From assembly GCF_910578695.1 (NCBI RefSeq), contig NZ_CAJTQJ010000016.1, positions 1 to 43,145 of the forward strand: 43,145 nt of DNA, written 5' to 3'. The DNA comes from an uncultured Brachyspira sp. (GTDB lineage: Bacteria; Spirochaetota; Brachyspiria; Brachyspirales; Brachyspiraceae). This document shows positions 33,075 to 43,092 of this stretch, piece by piece. Below the pieces are notes generated by a model, which had not been told where the DNA came from, searched no databases, and was given only the letters and a program-made list of their open reading frames with translations. The first letter of the stretch is position 1; each line of letters starts with the position of its first letter. The position numbers were made by a program, and so were the translations under genes.

Positions 33075-34175
33075 TTATCTTTCTTTAATTGATTTTAAGT
33101 ATATTTTGGATATTTGCCAATCATCATTATTCATAGATTTCAGTTTTGATTTTAATTTGGAAGTAAACTCAGCTATTTTATTTTTATCGCATATTTTAAA
33201 CCCATCGCCTAAAAAATATAATCCTGTAATCCATTTTTGTTCTTTTCTAGTATACAGACAGTAAAAAGCATCTTCTCCTAATGGATATCTTATTTTTATA
33301 TTGAATTTAGAATTTTCAGGAGGTATTATATAGTTTTTTCTTGCTTCTATTTTATTTTGGTATTCATTATTAAAGTCATTAGGGTACATTAGTATTGTAT
33401 TGCCGTCATTTTGAAATGCAAAAATATATAAATAACCTTCATTATTGGATCTGAAATTTATTGTAAAACTTTCTCCTTCTATTATTTCACCCTTATCATA
33501 TATTGCATTTGTTTTATTTTCTAATGTAATTCTCTCTATTCTTACATTTATATTTATTCCGTTTATAGGAGATTCTATTGATTTGAATATGGAGTTTGAA
33601 AAGTAAAATTCAAGGTATATGCATATTTCCTGTATCACTGATATGCTTTCATAATGATTTTTAAGTTTATATTCATTAAGTGTATCTCCAGTATTCATAT
33701 CTATAACTTTAAAATTATACATTATTTCATAAAGTTCTTCATTTGATTTATATATTTCTTCTGTTTTTTCTATTTTTTTTCCTATGCTTTCTTCTATTAA
33801 GTCTCCTAAATCCTTTATTTCATTTTCATTACTTAAAATATTATAATTGCTTATATTGTTTGTATTTTTTAATATTTTTTCACTATCCATTATTATTGCG
33901 GCTTTTACTTTAAAATTTGATGCTATTGTAAGCCCTTCTTCTAAGGTGAGTTTATTAGTAGAAAATAATTTTTTCTTTTCTCGGTCTATAGAAATTGAAG
34001 TTTTTTGTTTAAGGTATGCAAATCTGTTTATAGTTTTTACTAATTCCTTTCTAAAAGGCTCATTAGCTCTTAAACTATTATCTAAATCAATCACAGCTAT
34101 AAGCATTCTTTCTCTTGAATAAAGATTTAATGATATAATACTTATAATAAAAATATATTTTAATATAAACTTCAA
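33075..34175 (-). CDS. Secreted DUF4384-domain protein
   Basis: 366 residues from TTG 34175, chosen because AGGAG stands five bases before it; an in-frame GTG at 34181 overlaps the ribosome binding site. Signal peptide at 1-20 (KFILKYIFIISIISLNLY). An N-terminal part (AVIDLDNSLRANEPF, then VKAAIIMDSEKI) recalls CsgG/FlgO-like domains. The C-terminal DUF4384 has GEIIEGESFTINFRSNNEGY, then LYIFAFQNDGNTILMYPND and IRYPLGEDAFYCLYTRKE. Envelope role unknown. It starts just after the parB stop and shares its operon. Confidence 0.75.
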   Translation of the reverse strand: MKFILKYIFIISIISLNLYSRERMLIAVIDLDNSLRANEPFRKELVKTINRFAYLKQKTSISIDREKKKLFSTNKLTLEEGLTIASNFKVKAAIIMDSEKILKNTNNISNYNILSNENEIKDLGDLIEESIGKKIEKTEEIYKSNEELYEIMYNFKVIDMNTGDTLNEYKLKNHYESISVIQEICIYLEFYFSNSIFKSIESPINGININVRIERITLENKTNAIYDKGEIIEGESFTINFRSNNEGYLYIFAFQNDGNTILMYPNDFNNEYQNKIEARKNYIIPPENSKFNIKIRYPLGEDAFYCLYTRKEQKWITGLYFLGDGFKICDKNKIAEFTSKLKSKLKSMNNDDWQISKIYLKSIKER

Positions 34176-34183
34176 AATCACTC

Positions 34184-35125
34184 CTAATATTCCAGAGCAG
34201 GTTTTATGCTGTTTTCTTTTTCATATAATTTTTCGAGCATATCCATAATTCTTGATAAATCATCTGAACTATAGTATTCTATTACTATTCTGCCTTCTTT
34301 TCCATTTTTATCTATAACATTAACTTTAGTAGAAAATATTTTTTCTAAATCATTTTCAAGCTGTCTTATATTAGGATCTTTTTTATTATCTTTTTTTATT
34401 TCATTTTGATTTTCTGTATTTGCAGCAGATATATTATTTTTTCTCTCTTTTACTATCCTTTCGCATTCCCTTACAGAATATCCATTTTCTGCTATTTCTT
34501 TTGCAAATATTTCTCTTTCATTTTCATCATTTAATGATAATATAGTTCTGGCATGTCCTTCTGTTATTTTAGATTCTAATATCAAATTTTGTATATTTTG
34601 GCTTAAATCTAATATACGCATAGAATTTGCTATAGTGCTTCTGTTTTTTCCTACTCTTAAAGCCAATTCTTCCTGTTTTATATCCAAATCATATATTAAT
34701 TTTTTATAGCTTAATGCAATTTCTATAGGGTTTAAATCCGCTCTTTGTATATTTTCAATTAATGTAAGCTCAAGCATTTTTGAGTCAGCGATATTTTGCA
34801 GAACCAATGCAGGAACTTTGTATCTATTTAGAAATTTAAATGCCCTAAATCTTCTTTCTCCTGAAATTATTTGATATTTACCGTCTTTTTCTCTTAAAGT
34901 AATAGGGTTTATAAGTCCGTTTTCTTTTATAGATTCAGCAAGACCTTGTATTTCTTCTTCATTAAATATCTTTCTAGGCTGATCTGGATTTACATCTATA
35001 AGAGATATATCTATTTCTAATACTCCGTTTTTTTCTGCCTCTTCAGCCGCCCTTTTTATTTCTTTATCTGCTGATTTTATTAAGGCATTCATACCCTGAC
35101 CGCCAAGTCCTCCTTTTCTGCTCAT
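34184..35125 (-). CDS. parB: Chromosome partitioning protein ParB
   Basis: 313 residues. CTP-dependent clamp that binds parS sites and organises the origin region. Signatures: an N-terminal GGLGGQGMNALI, the ParB-type core DVNPDQPRKIFNEEEIQGLA near 50, the CTP-binding box GERRFRAFKF near 102, ENIQRADLNPIEIALSYK near 131, the helix-turn-helix KQEELALRVGKNRSTIANSM near 154, and a C-terminal dimer domain. I found no parS in this window. Confidence 0.95.
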   Translation of the reverse strand: MSRKGGLGGQGMNALIKSADKEIKRAAEEAEKNGVLEIDISLIDVNPDQPRKIFNEEEIQGLAESIKENGLINPITLREKDGKYQIISGERRFRAFKFLNRYKVPALVLQNIADSKMLELTLIENIQRADLNPIEIALSYKKLIYDLDIKQEELALRVGKNRSTIANSMRILDLSQNIQNLILESKITEGHARTILSLNDENEREIFAKEIAENGYSVRECERIVKERKNNISAANTENQNEIKKDNKKDPNIRQLENDLEKIFSTKVNVIDKNGKEGRIVIEYYSSDDLSRIMDMLEKLYEKENSIKPALEY

Positions 35126-35150
35126 ATAAATCCTCTTATAATTATATTAC

Positions 35151-35654
35151 TTAATTTACAGCTTTTTCAAATTTAAAAAACTCTTTAGGACCGCTGTTTA
35201 TTCCTTCAAGTTTATTATGTTCATTATAAAAAGCAGTTATACAAAAACCGCATTTATTTACATAAAAATTTATATTGCGTTTTTCAAAATACGGAGTATA
35301 GCATATCCAAGTTTTTGTTTGAGGATATTTATTTTCTATAGCTTTCCAAGATGAATATCCTATTTTTTTATTTTGATATTCAGGATAAATAAAAAAGAAA
35401 TGCAGTTCATTATTATTAGTTTTATCATTTGTTTCTATTACTGCTCCGCCTACTTTTTCATTATTAAGAATTAAATGATAAGGGTGTACTTCATCTATAC
35501 TTAAAGATTCTTCAATATCTTTTTCTTCTGGTACTTTATCTTCAATATTTTCTCCAAAATACATTTTTGCACCGAATATAAATGATTCCTGCAATTTATT
35601 TTTAAATATACAAATATCTTTTTTTTCTACATATTCTAAAATAATATTATTCAT
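35151..35654 (-). CDS. GNAT-family acetyltransferase
   Basis: 167 residues from ATG 35654, which has GAGG ten bases before it; an ATG five codons earlier (35669) is the less likely start. The acetyl-CoA-binding region is LHFFFIYPEYQNKKIGYSSW near 90-109, followed by the usual NFYVNKCGF near 130. Substrate unknown. It lies between parA and parB with 25-30 base gaps, an unusual guest in that operon. Confidence 0.8.
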   Translation of the reverse strand: MNNIILEYVEKKDICIFKNKLQESFIFGAKMYFGENIEDKVPEEKDIEESLSIDEVHPYHLILNNEKVGGAVIETNDKTNNNELHFFFIYPEYQNKKIGYSSWKAIENKYPQTKTWICYTPYFEKRNINFYVNKCGFCITAFYNEHNKLEGINSGPKEFFKFEKAVN

Positions 35655-35684
35655 AAATGATATCCTCATATTAAAAAATCATAA

Positions 35685-36449
35685 TTATTTAGATTTATCA
35701 ACAAATTCTTTAGCAAATTCTTTATAGCTTCTGGCTCCTACACAGTCTTTATCATAATCGCCTATAGCTTTACCGTAAGAAGGAGCTTCGCTTAATCTTA
35801 CATTTCTAGGTATCATAGTTTTATAAGTTTTTTCTTTAAAGAAATTGGCAACTTCCCTAACAACATCGGCAGATAATTTTGTTCTGGCATCATACATAGT
35901 AAGAAGTACGCCTTCTATCTTTAACTCTTTATTAAGATTTTCTTTTACAAGTGCTATTGTATTATTAAGTTCTGCTACTCCGTCTAAAGCATAAAACTCG
36001 CATTGTATAGGTATAAGTACAGAATCAGCCGCAGTCAATGCATTAAGAGTTAATATGCCTAAAGTAGGGGGGCAATCTATAATAATATATTCATATTCAT
36101 TTTTTACAGTTTCTACAGCTTTTTTTAATTTATATTCTCTGGCTATTTCATTAACAAGTTCTATCTGAGCACCTACCAAATCGGAATCGGCAGGTATTAG
36201 AAATAAATTTTCCTGATATGTAGGTATTATAACTTCTTCTGTATCAGCCTGTCCTATCAATACATCATATACGCTCTTTTGCATTTGTTCTCTTGTAATG
36301 CCTATACCCAAACAAGCATTCGCCTGAGGATCTATATCTATAAGAAGAGTTTTATGTCCCATTTTGGCTATGCTGGCACTTAAATTAACAGCAGTGGTAG
36401 TTTTTCCTACTCCGCCTTTTTGATTGACTATAGCTATAACTTTAGACAT
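35685..36449 (-). CDS. parA: Chromosome partitioning ATPase ParA/Soj
   Basis: 254 residues. Deviant Walker A KGGVGKTTTAVNLS at 10-23, DIDPQANACLGIG near 39, Walker B EYIIIDCPPTLGILTLNAL near 116, and the C-terminal IPRNVRLSEAPSYGK near 208. The short N-terminus marks the chromosomal Soj type. First gene of parA-GNAT-parB-DUF4384. ATP-driven partner of ParB in origin segregation. Confidence 0.96.
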   Translation of the reverse strand: MSKVIAIVNQKGGVGKTTTAVNLSASIAKMGHKTLLIDIDPQANACLGIGITREQMQKSVYDVLIGQADTEEVIIPTYQENLFLIPADSDLVGAQIELVNEIAREYKLKKAVETVKNEYEYIIIDCPPTLGILTLNALTAADSVLIPIQCEFYALDGVAELNNTIALVKENLNKELKIEGVLLTMYDARTKLSADVVREVANFFKEKTYKTMIPRNVRLSEAPSYGKAIGDYDKDCVGARSYKEFAKEFVDKSK

Positions 36450-36750
36450 AAATATATCCTCATAAATAAAAAATCTTATAAAATTAATTTATTATATCAA
36501 AATCGGCTATTTTATCAAGTTTTTATTATGTAAATTTTATTCATTAAAATATAAAAAAATAGTATAAATATATACTGTTATATTATTAATTTAATGGTAT
36601 TTTAAATAATATTTATTATTTTATTTGAAATTATGGTAATATACTTTATAATTTTTTTATACCTTTTTATTATTTTTTTTACTTATCTTTACTTTATTTA
36701 AAAATCAATTTCAGAACTTTTATCAAAAAAATAGGCATTAATATATACTG

Positions 36751-36779
36751 TTGACAATGCATATTTTTTGTACTATATT
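36751..36779 (+). promoter_or_regulatory. Promoter of the chemotaxis receptor gene
   Basis: TTGACA (36751-36756), 17 bases, TATATT (36774-36779). A conceivable TTG start codon at 36751 lies inside this -35 box, which argues for the GTG at 36847. The rest of 36450-36750 is AT-rich with nothing recognised. Confidence 0.65.
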
Positions 36780-36846
36780 ATATATAGTTAGGGTTTTATC
36801 TTTTTATTTGTATTTTTATATAAAAATATTGTTGGGAGTATATTTT

Positions 36847-38688
36847 GTGAGTAAGTTCAGCAGTTTAACTTTTAAAATACCAATAACTATAAGTTTTATG
36901 TCTATATTAATGCTTGGTTTTTTATTAACAGCATCCATATTTTTTTCCAGCAAGGGCGTAAGGCAAAGTACAAATATGGGTTTTCAAAATACAGTAAATG
37001 CTTATGCCAGCTTATTTGATTCTATATTAAATTCTCAGATTATGGTTTCTATGTCCTATTCAAGCAGTGCTAATATTAGGAATTTTTTAATATATAGAAA
37101 TGATGATTATGAGCAGGCAGCATTAATAGATTTGGATTTATTTATAAAAAGAAATGATTATGTAGAAAGCATATATGTTATAGATAAGATTGGAACTATT
37201 TTACTTGATAAGGATAATGAATTAACAGGTCAAAGTATGGAAAAATTGAGACCTGGTATGTGGAATAGACTAAATGCAGGCAATTTATATTCTGTTGGAA
37301 ATAATATGAGGAAATCAGCAAAGACAGGGGAGTATACTATATCTATCGGAACTCAAATATTAGATTTTGAAGAAAATGTAATTGGTTATTTAGTATTAAT
37401 AGTAAAATCTTCTACAATACATGATACTTACTTTAATGATATTACACTTGGTAAAACAGGAAGAATTGTTGCTGTAAATGATGAATTAAAAATTGTTATG
37501 GATACCGATTTTGGCAGTGTAGGTCAAGATGCCCCTGCTGAGTACGGCAGCATTTTTTCGCAAGGTTATCAAAACGGCAATTTGCAGTATATAAGAGATA
37601 ATCATAATAGAACAGGATATTATGAAAAAATGAAAGTTCATCCTTGGATAGTTGCTTATGCTATGAATGAAGAAGAGATTTATGAAGTTAATAAATCTAT
37701 TATTATATCCAGCATTATAATAGGCATTATATCTATGCTTCTCATGACATTTGTAGTTTTCTTATTCACTAAAAGTATAACAAAACCTCTTAATTTGATA
37801 GTTGAAGAAGCTAAAGAAATAGAAGAGGGCAGACTTATAATGCATGGAAGAAAATTAAACAGAAAAGATGAGATTGGAAAATTATCTGTTTCATTCCATA
37901 ATATGAAATACAAGCTTATAGAGGTAATAGAAACAACTTTGCATAATGCAGATAAAATGTCGGAAGCGGCAAATAATATTTCAGAAGAAAATAAGGATTT
38001 AGCATTTAAGGCAGAAAATATAGCAGCAAATCTTGAAGAAACAGCTTCTTCTATGGAAGAGATATCTTCAGCAATAACAAGTTCGGCTAATAATTCAGTA
38101 AAAGGCAATGATATGATGAAATTATGCAGAGAATCTATAGAGGATGCAGCATTAATTATAACCGATACAGTTCAGAGTATGGCTGAAGTTAATGCCGATA
38201 GTGAGAAGATAAAAAATATTATTAAAGTTATAGAGGATATAGCTTTCCAAACTAATATTTTAGCACTTAATGCAGCAGTAGAGGCGGCAAGAGCTGGAGA
38301 TCAGGGAAAAGGCTTTGCTGTGGTAGCAAGCGAAGTTAGAAGTTTGGCACAAAGCAGTCAGGACTCATCTAAAGATATAACAGAACTAATTAATCAGGTT
38401 TATGAAAAGATTAATAGAGCTAATAAAAAAGTAGAAAGTCAGGAACAGATTTTTATCGGTATAAAAGAAAGAATAGAAGAAACATCAAATATAATTAGAG
38501 ATATAAGTTCAGCAGCATTAGAACAGCAGTCCGGAGTTTCTCAGGTAAATAAAGCTGTTATGGAGATGGATACCATTACTCAGGAGAATGCGGCATTAGT
38601 TGAGGAGGCTACTACTTCTTCTATGGAGCTATACAATGATGCAAAAGAACTGCAGTCTCTTATGAGCTTCTTTAGAATAGAGAAATAA
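36847..38688 (+). CDS. Methyl-accepting chemotaxis protein
   Basis: 613 residues from GTG 36847, which has GGGAG upstream. Membrane helix at about 10-32; an extracytoplasmic sensor of about 250 residues with a Cache-like pattern (YVESIYVIDKIGTILLDKD; TLGKTGRIVAVNDELKIVMD); second helix at about 283-307; HAMP at about 308-360; then the cytoplasmic signalling rod with the hairpin tip FQTNILALNAAVEAARAGDQ near 465 and KGFAVVASEVRSLAQSS after it. Signals to CheA/CheW to control motility; ligand unknown. No che genes nearby. Confidence 0.95.
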   Translation: MSKFSSLTFKIPITISFMSILMLGFLLTASIFFSSKGVRQSTNMGFQNTVNAYASLFDSILNSQIMVSMSYSSSANIRNFLIYRNDDYEQAALIDLDLFIKRNDYVESIYVIDKIGTILLDKDNELTGQSMEKLRPGMWNRLNAGNLYSVGNNMRKSAKTGEYTISIGTQILDFEENVIGYLVLIVKSSTIHDTYFNDITLGKTGRIVAVNDELKIVMDTDFGSVGQDAPAEYGSIFSQGYQNGNLQYIRDNHNRTGYYEKMKVHPWIVAYAMNEEEIYEVNKSIIISSIIIGIISMLLMTFVVFLFTKSITKPLNLIVEEAKEIEEGRLIMHGRKLNRKDEIGKLSVSFHNMKYKLIEVIETTLHNADKMSEAANNISEENKDLAFKAENIAANLEETASSMEEISSAITSSANNSVKGNDMMKLCRESIEDAALIITDTVQSMAEVNADSEKIKNIIKVIEDIAFQTNILALNAAVEAARAGDQGKGFAVVASEVRSLAQSSQDSSKDITELINQVYEKINRANKKVESQEQIFIGIKERIEETSNIIRDISSAALEQQSGVSQVNKAVMEMDTITQENAALVEEATTSSMELYNDAKELQSLMSFFRIEK

Positions 38689-38745
38689 AATATTATTTTT
38701 AAATATTAAATTCTTTTTTTAAAAAATAAAAATTAATAAAAATGT

Positions 38746-38773
38746 TTGCAAAATTGATAATAAATAATATAAT
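38746..38773 (+). promoter_or_regulatory. Promoter of the hydrogenase maturation cluster
   Basis: TTGCAA (38746-38751), 16 bases, TATAAT (38768-38773), about 70 bp before the first gene. Confidence 0.5.
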
Positions 38774-38848
38774 ATTAATATCCTAAATGAATAACTTTAA
38801 TGTTTATCATAAAGGAATAATTTACTAATATATACTGATTTATTTAAA

Positions 38849-39100
38849 ATGGAAAATGATAGAATTGCTGTTATAGGTATAATAATTGAAGACACTAATG
38901 ATATATCAAAAGTGAATGATATTTTGCATAGCTACGGTGATTTTATTATAGGAAGAATGGGAATTCCTTATAGAGAAAAAAATATAAATATAATTAGTAT
39001 AGTCTTAAATGCTCCTAGTGATAAAATTAATAGTTTAACAGGCAAACTTGGAATGCTTGACAATGTTTCTGCCAAAGCACTTTATGCAGGTAAAAAGTAA
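38849..39100 (+). CDS. TM1266-like iron-only hydrogenase system regulator
   Basis: 83 residues, ACT-like/NikR-C-like fold. Matches the small family found with [FeFe]-hydrogenase maturases: RIAVIGIIIED at the start, GRMGIPYREKNINIISIVLNA in the middle, and SLTGKLGMLDNVSAKAL at the end. Its position 38 bases before hydG supports the call. It is proposed to regulate hydrogenase genes; the effector is unknown. No clear ribosome binding site. Confidence 0.88.
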   Translation: MENDRIAVIGIIIEDTNDISKVNDILHSYGDFIIGRMGIPYREKNINIISIVLNAPSDKINSLTGKLGMLDNVSAKALYAGKK

Positions 39101-39138
39101 CAAATTTTTTAACACTTTAATTATTAGGAGTTATATTT

Positions 39139-40563
39139 ATGTCTTGTGCATCTTTATTTAAATACGATTCAAAATCAAAAAATGCAAATGAATTTATTAA
39201 TGATGAAGAAATTTTAAAAACTATATATCAAATAGAAAGCGGAAATTACAATATTAGAGATATATTAAATAAAGCTAATGAAATGAAAGGGCTTGAACCT
39301 AATGAAGCATTGGCTTTACTTCTTTGCGATGATAAAAGCGTTGAAAATGAAATGTTTGAAATAGCCAAAAAAATAAAATTAGAAATATATGGGAATAGAA
39401 TAGTTTTATTTGCTCCTCTTTATTTATCAAATTATTGTATTAACGGCTGTGTTTACTGTCCTTATCATGCAAAAAACAAACATATCGCAAGAAAGCAATT
39501 AACTCAAGATGAAATTATAGCAGAAGTTACTGCATTGCAGGATATGGGGCATAAAAGACTTGCATTAGAAACAGGAGAGGACCCAGATTATGCAAGTATG
39601 GAATATCTGCTTCAATCAATAAAAACAATATACAGCATCAAACATAAAAACGGAGCTATTAGAAGGGTAAATGTTAATATAGCGGCAACTACAGTAGAAA
39701 ATTATAAGAAGTTAAAAGATGCAGGAATAGGTACTTATGTTTTATTTCAGGAAACCTATCATAAGCCTACTTATGAGAAAGTTCATACAAGCGGTCCTAA
39801 AAGCAATTATGAATATCATACTGAAGCAATGGACAGAGCTATGGAGGCTGGTATTGATGATGTAGGCATAGGCGTATTATTCGGGCTTTATGATTATAAA
39901 TATGATTTTACTGCTATGCTTTATCATGCTAAACATTTAGAAGATACTTTTTTGTGCGGACCTCATACTATAAGCATTCCCAGAATAAGACCTGCTGATG
40001 ATGTTGATGTTAAGAGTTTTCCTAATGCTATAACCGATGATTTATTCAAAAAAATAGCTGCTGTTTTAAGAATTGCTGTTCCTTATACTGGAATAATAGT
40101 TTCTACCAGAGAGAGTCAGAAATCAAGAGAGGAAGTTTTAGAAGTAGGAGTTTCTCAGATAAGCGGAGGTTCAAGAACTAGCGTAGGAGGATATGCTGAA
40201 GAGGAAGAAGAAAGCTCAAAGCAGTTTGAAATTTCTGATAACCGCTCTCTTGATGATATAATAAAATGGCTTGCCGATATTGATTATTTGCCTAGCTTCT
40301 GTACTGCCTGCTATAGAGAGGGAAGAACAGGAGACAGATTTATGGCTTTTGCTAAGAGCGGACAAATAAAAAATTTCTGTCAGGCTAATGCTGTATTAAC
40401 ATTAAAAGAGTATGAAAATGATTATGCTAAAGAGGAGACAAAAAAGTCAATAGATAAAATTATGATAAATGAAATAGAAAAAATACCAAATGAAAAAGTT
40501 AAAGTTAAACTGATAGATGCTTTGAAAAACATAGATAAAGGAAAAAGAGATTTTAAATTTTAA
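39139..40563 (+). CDS. hydG: [FeFe]-hydrogenase maturase HydG
   Basis: 474 residues. Radical SAM tyrosine lyase that makes CO and cyanide for the H-cluster. The radical SAM cluster motif is C100-x3-C104-x2-C107 (NYCINGCVYCPYH). The C-terminal second cluster motif is C388-x2-C391-x22-C414, exactly the HydG signature that separates it from ThiH. ISGGSRTSVGGYAEEEEE near 342 is also typical. TAGGAG precedes the ATG. Confidence 0.97.
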   Translation: MSCASLFKYDSKSKNANEFINDEEILKTIYQIESGNYNIRDILNKANEMKGLEPNEALALLLCDDKSVENEMFEIAKKIKLEIYGNRIVLFAPLYLSNYCINGCVYCPYHAKNKHIARKQLTQDEIIAEVTALQDMGHKRLALETGEDPDYASMEYLLQSIKTIYSIKHKNGAIRRVNVNIAATTVENYKKLKDAGIGTYVLFQETYHKPTYEKVHTSGPKSNYEYHTEAMDRAMEAGIDDVGIGVLFGLYDYKYDFTAMLYHAKHLEDTFLCGPHTISIPRIRPADDVDVKSFPNAITDDLFKKIAAVLRIAVPYTGIIVSTRESQKSREEVLEVGVSQISGGSRTSVGGYAEEEEESSKQFEISDNRSLDDIIKWLADIDYLPSFCTACYREGRTGDRFMAFAKSGQIKNFCQANAVLTLKEYENDYAKEETKKSIDKIMINEIEKIPNEKVKVKLIDALKNIDKGKRDFKF

Positions 40564-40640
40564 TTTATTATTAATTTAGTTTTTGATATTTTTTATAAAA
40601 AACCTTAATAATAATATAAAGCATTATGGAATATTAAAAA

Positions 40641-41825
40641 ATGAATGAAACACCTAACTCTAATAGAACTCATATAGCAATATTTGGAAGAAGAAATACA
40701 GGCAAATCAAGTATTATAAATGCAGCTGCAAATCAAGATGCAGCTATAGTTTCTGATACTGCAGGAACTACTACAGATCCTGTAAAAAAAGCTATAGAAA
40801 TAAATACATTAGGAGCATGCACTATAATTGATACTGCAGGTTTTGATGATGAGGGAGAACTTGGAGCTTTAAGGATAGAAAAAACTAAAAAGATAATGGA
40901 ATCGGCAGATATTGCATTGCTTGTATTTGATGCTTCTTTTAAAAACGATAATTATCTGCTTGAATTAAAATGGAAAAACGATCTTAAAAGTTTTAAAATA
41001 CCTACTATAGCTGTTGTAAATAAAATAGATTTGAATAGTGACTATAAAAGTATAGAAGAAAATATAAAAGAAATTTTTAATTTACAAACTGTTTCAATAA
41101 GTGCTTTTAATAAATTGAATATAGATAAATTAATTGAAGCTGTAAAGTCGGCAATTCCAAAATCGGAGGAGATTAGCATTACAGGTCATATAGTTAATGA
41201 AGATGATATTGTTATGCTTGTTATGCCTCAGGATATTCAGGCTCCTAAAGGAAGGCTTATTCTTCCCCAAGTTCAGACTATAAGAGATATTTTAGATAAT
41301 AAAGCTGTTATAATATCTTCTACATTCGATAAATTTGAAACAGCATTAAAAGCATTAAGCAAGCCTCCTAAAGTTATAATAACAGATTCTCAAGTTTTTA
41401 AAGAAGTAGAAAAATTAAAGCCTAAAGAAACTCTTCTTACTTCATTTTCGGTGCTTTTTGCAAGATATAAGGGTGATGAAGAAGTATATAAAAGAGGTGC
41501 TGATTTTATAGATAATTTAACTAAAGAGAGTAAAATATTAATAGCAGAAAGCTGTACTCATATTCCTTTGGAAGGAGATATAGGAAGGGTAAAAATTCCA
41601 AATTTATTAAAAAAGAAATTCGGATTTTCTTTTGATATTGATTATGCTCTGGGCAATGATTTTCCAGATGATTTATCAAAATATGATTTAATAATACATT
41701 GCGGCGGCTGTATGGGTACTAGAAAGCATATATTAAATAGAATAAGAAAATGCGAAGAGCAGAATATACCTATAACAAATTATGGTATGGCTATAGCAAA
41801 AATAAATAATGTTAAATATATATAA
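40641..41825 (+). CDS. hydF: [FeFe]-hydrogenase maturation GTPase HydF
   Basis: 394 residues. Scaffold on which the 2Fe subcluster is assembled before transfer to HydA. N-terminal Era-like GTPase: P-loop GRRNTGKSS from G16, DTAGFDDEG near 70, and NKID near 130. C-terminal [4Fe-4S] ligands C305-x-H307 and H353-C354-x2-C357 (HCGGCMG), as in the family. It lies between hydG and hydE. Confidence 0.97.
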   Translation: MNETPNSNRTHIAIFGRRNTGKSSIINAAANQDAAIVSDTAGTTTDPVKKAIEINTLGACTIIDTAGFDDEGELGALRIEKTKKIMESADIALLVFDASFKNDNYLLELKWKNDLKSFKIPTIAVVNKIDLNSDYKSIEENIKEIFNLQTVSISAFNKLNIDKLIEAVKSAIPKSEEISITGHIVNEDDIVMLVMPQDIQAPKGRLILPQVQTIRDILDNKAVIISSTFDKFETALKALSKPPKVIITDSQVFKEVEKLKPKETLLTSFSVLFARYKGDEEVYKRGADFIDNLTKESKILIAESCTHIPLEGDIGRVKIPNLLKKKFGFSFDIDYALGNDFPDDLSKYDLIIHCGGCMGTRKHILNRIRKCEEQNIPITNYGMAIAKINNVKYI

Positions 41826-41868
41826 TAAATAAAATTAAATATATTTAATAAAATAAGGAAATTAAAAA

Positions 41869-43038
41869 TTGATAAATATAAGCAAAGCAAAAGAGATAAT
41901 TGATAAAATAGATATTGAAGAGAAAATATCTAAAGAAGATGCTTTGACTCTTTTATCATCTTTTGAATATAAAAATGATATTAATATAAAAGATTTAAGT
42001 TACGATGAAAAGAAAGAAATAAATGTTCTGAAAGAGTATTTGAGAGTAAAGGCTAGAGATAAAGCTGATAAAATATTCGGAAAATATATTTTTATGAGAG
42101 GACTTATAGAGTTTACTAATTATTGTAAAAATGACTGTATATACTGCGGAATAAGAAAAAGCAATAAAAATGCTCAAAGATACAGACTTAGTAAAGAAGA
42201 AATTTTATTATGTGCAGATATCGGCTATAAAATAGGGTTTAGAACTTTTGTGCTTCAAGGAGGAGAGGATCCTTATTATAATATAAATATTATGTCTGAT
42301 ATAGTGAATGCTGTTAAAACAAAATATAATGATTGTGCTTTAACATTATCAATAGGCGAGAAAGAAGAAGAGTATTATAAAATATTAAAGGAAAAAGGTG
42401 CTGACAGATTTTTATTAAGACATGAAACTGCTGATAATACTCACTATTCAAAACTTCACCCTAATAATATGAGTTTAGAAAATAGGAAAGAATGCCTTAT
42501 GACATTAAAAAAGTTAGGTTATCAAACAGGCACAGGCATAATGATAGGAAGTCCGTATCAGACTTTAGAAAATATTGCTGATGACTTGGTATTTATGCAG
42601 AATATAAATCCTGAAATGATAGGAATGGGTCCTTTTCTGCCTCATAATGATACTCCGTTTGCCGATGAAAAAAAAGGAGAATTGGAGCTTACATTAATAC
42701 TTATAAGCATAGTCCGTTTGATTTTTCCATCAGCATTAATACCTGCCACTACTGCACTTGGTACTTTGAAAGAGGGCGGAAGAGAACTTGGAATTTTACA
42801 CGGCTCTAATGTTGTTATGCCTAATTTATCTCCTATGAATGTGAGAAAAAAATATCTGCTTTATAATGATAAAATAGCAACAGGTACAGAATCTGCAGAG
42901 GGTGTTGATAGTTTAAGAAAAAGCATAGATGATATTGGGTATATTCTTACAGGAAGCAGGGGAGATTTTGACATAAACCGAGGATATTCTGACATAAATA
43001 GAAAAAATAATTTTGATAACTGTATTTGTAAAAACTGA
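41869..43038 (+). CDS. hydE: [FeFe]-hydrogenase maturase HydE
   Basis: 389 residues from a TTG codon at 41869. No earlier ATG is in frame, and AAGGAA stands nine or so bases upstream. Radical SAM motif C86-x3-C90-x2-C93 (NYCKNDCIYCGIR), then FRTFVLQGGEDPYY near 125, LLRHETADNTHYSKLHP near 183, and the closing PNLSPMNVRKKYLLY near 323. Builds the dithiomethylamine bridge together with HydG and HydF. The hydrogenase (hydA) is not in the window. Confidence 0.96.
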   Translation: MINISKAKEIIDKIDIEEKISKEDALTLLSSFEYKNDINIKDLSYDEKKEINVLKEYLRVKARDKADKIFGKYIFMRGLIEFTNYCKNDCIYCGIRKSNKNAQRYRLSKEEILLCADIGYKIGFRTFVLQGGEDPYYNINIMSDIVNAVKTKYNDCALTLSIGEKEEEYYKILKEKGADRFLLRHETADNTHYSKLHPNNMSLENRKECLMTLKKLGYQTGTGIMIGSPYQTLENIADDLVFMQNINPEMIGMGPFLPHNDTPFADEKKGELELTLILISIVRLIFPSALIPATTALGTLKEGGRELGILHGSNVVMPNLSPMNVRKKYLLYNDKIATGTESAEGVDSLRKSIDDIGYILTGSRGDFDINRGYSDINRKNNFDNCICKN

Positions 43039-43092
43039 GATTATATATTTACATATACTCAAATATATATTAGAATAGCGTATATTATTTTA

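Noticed and set aside
36751..36846. N-terminal extension of the chemotaxis receptor starting at TTG 36751
   Set aside because: The TTG is the first part of a good -35 box (TTGACA-17-TATATT), so transcription starts downstream. GTG 36847 has a ribosome binding site and gives a normal membrane anchor.
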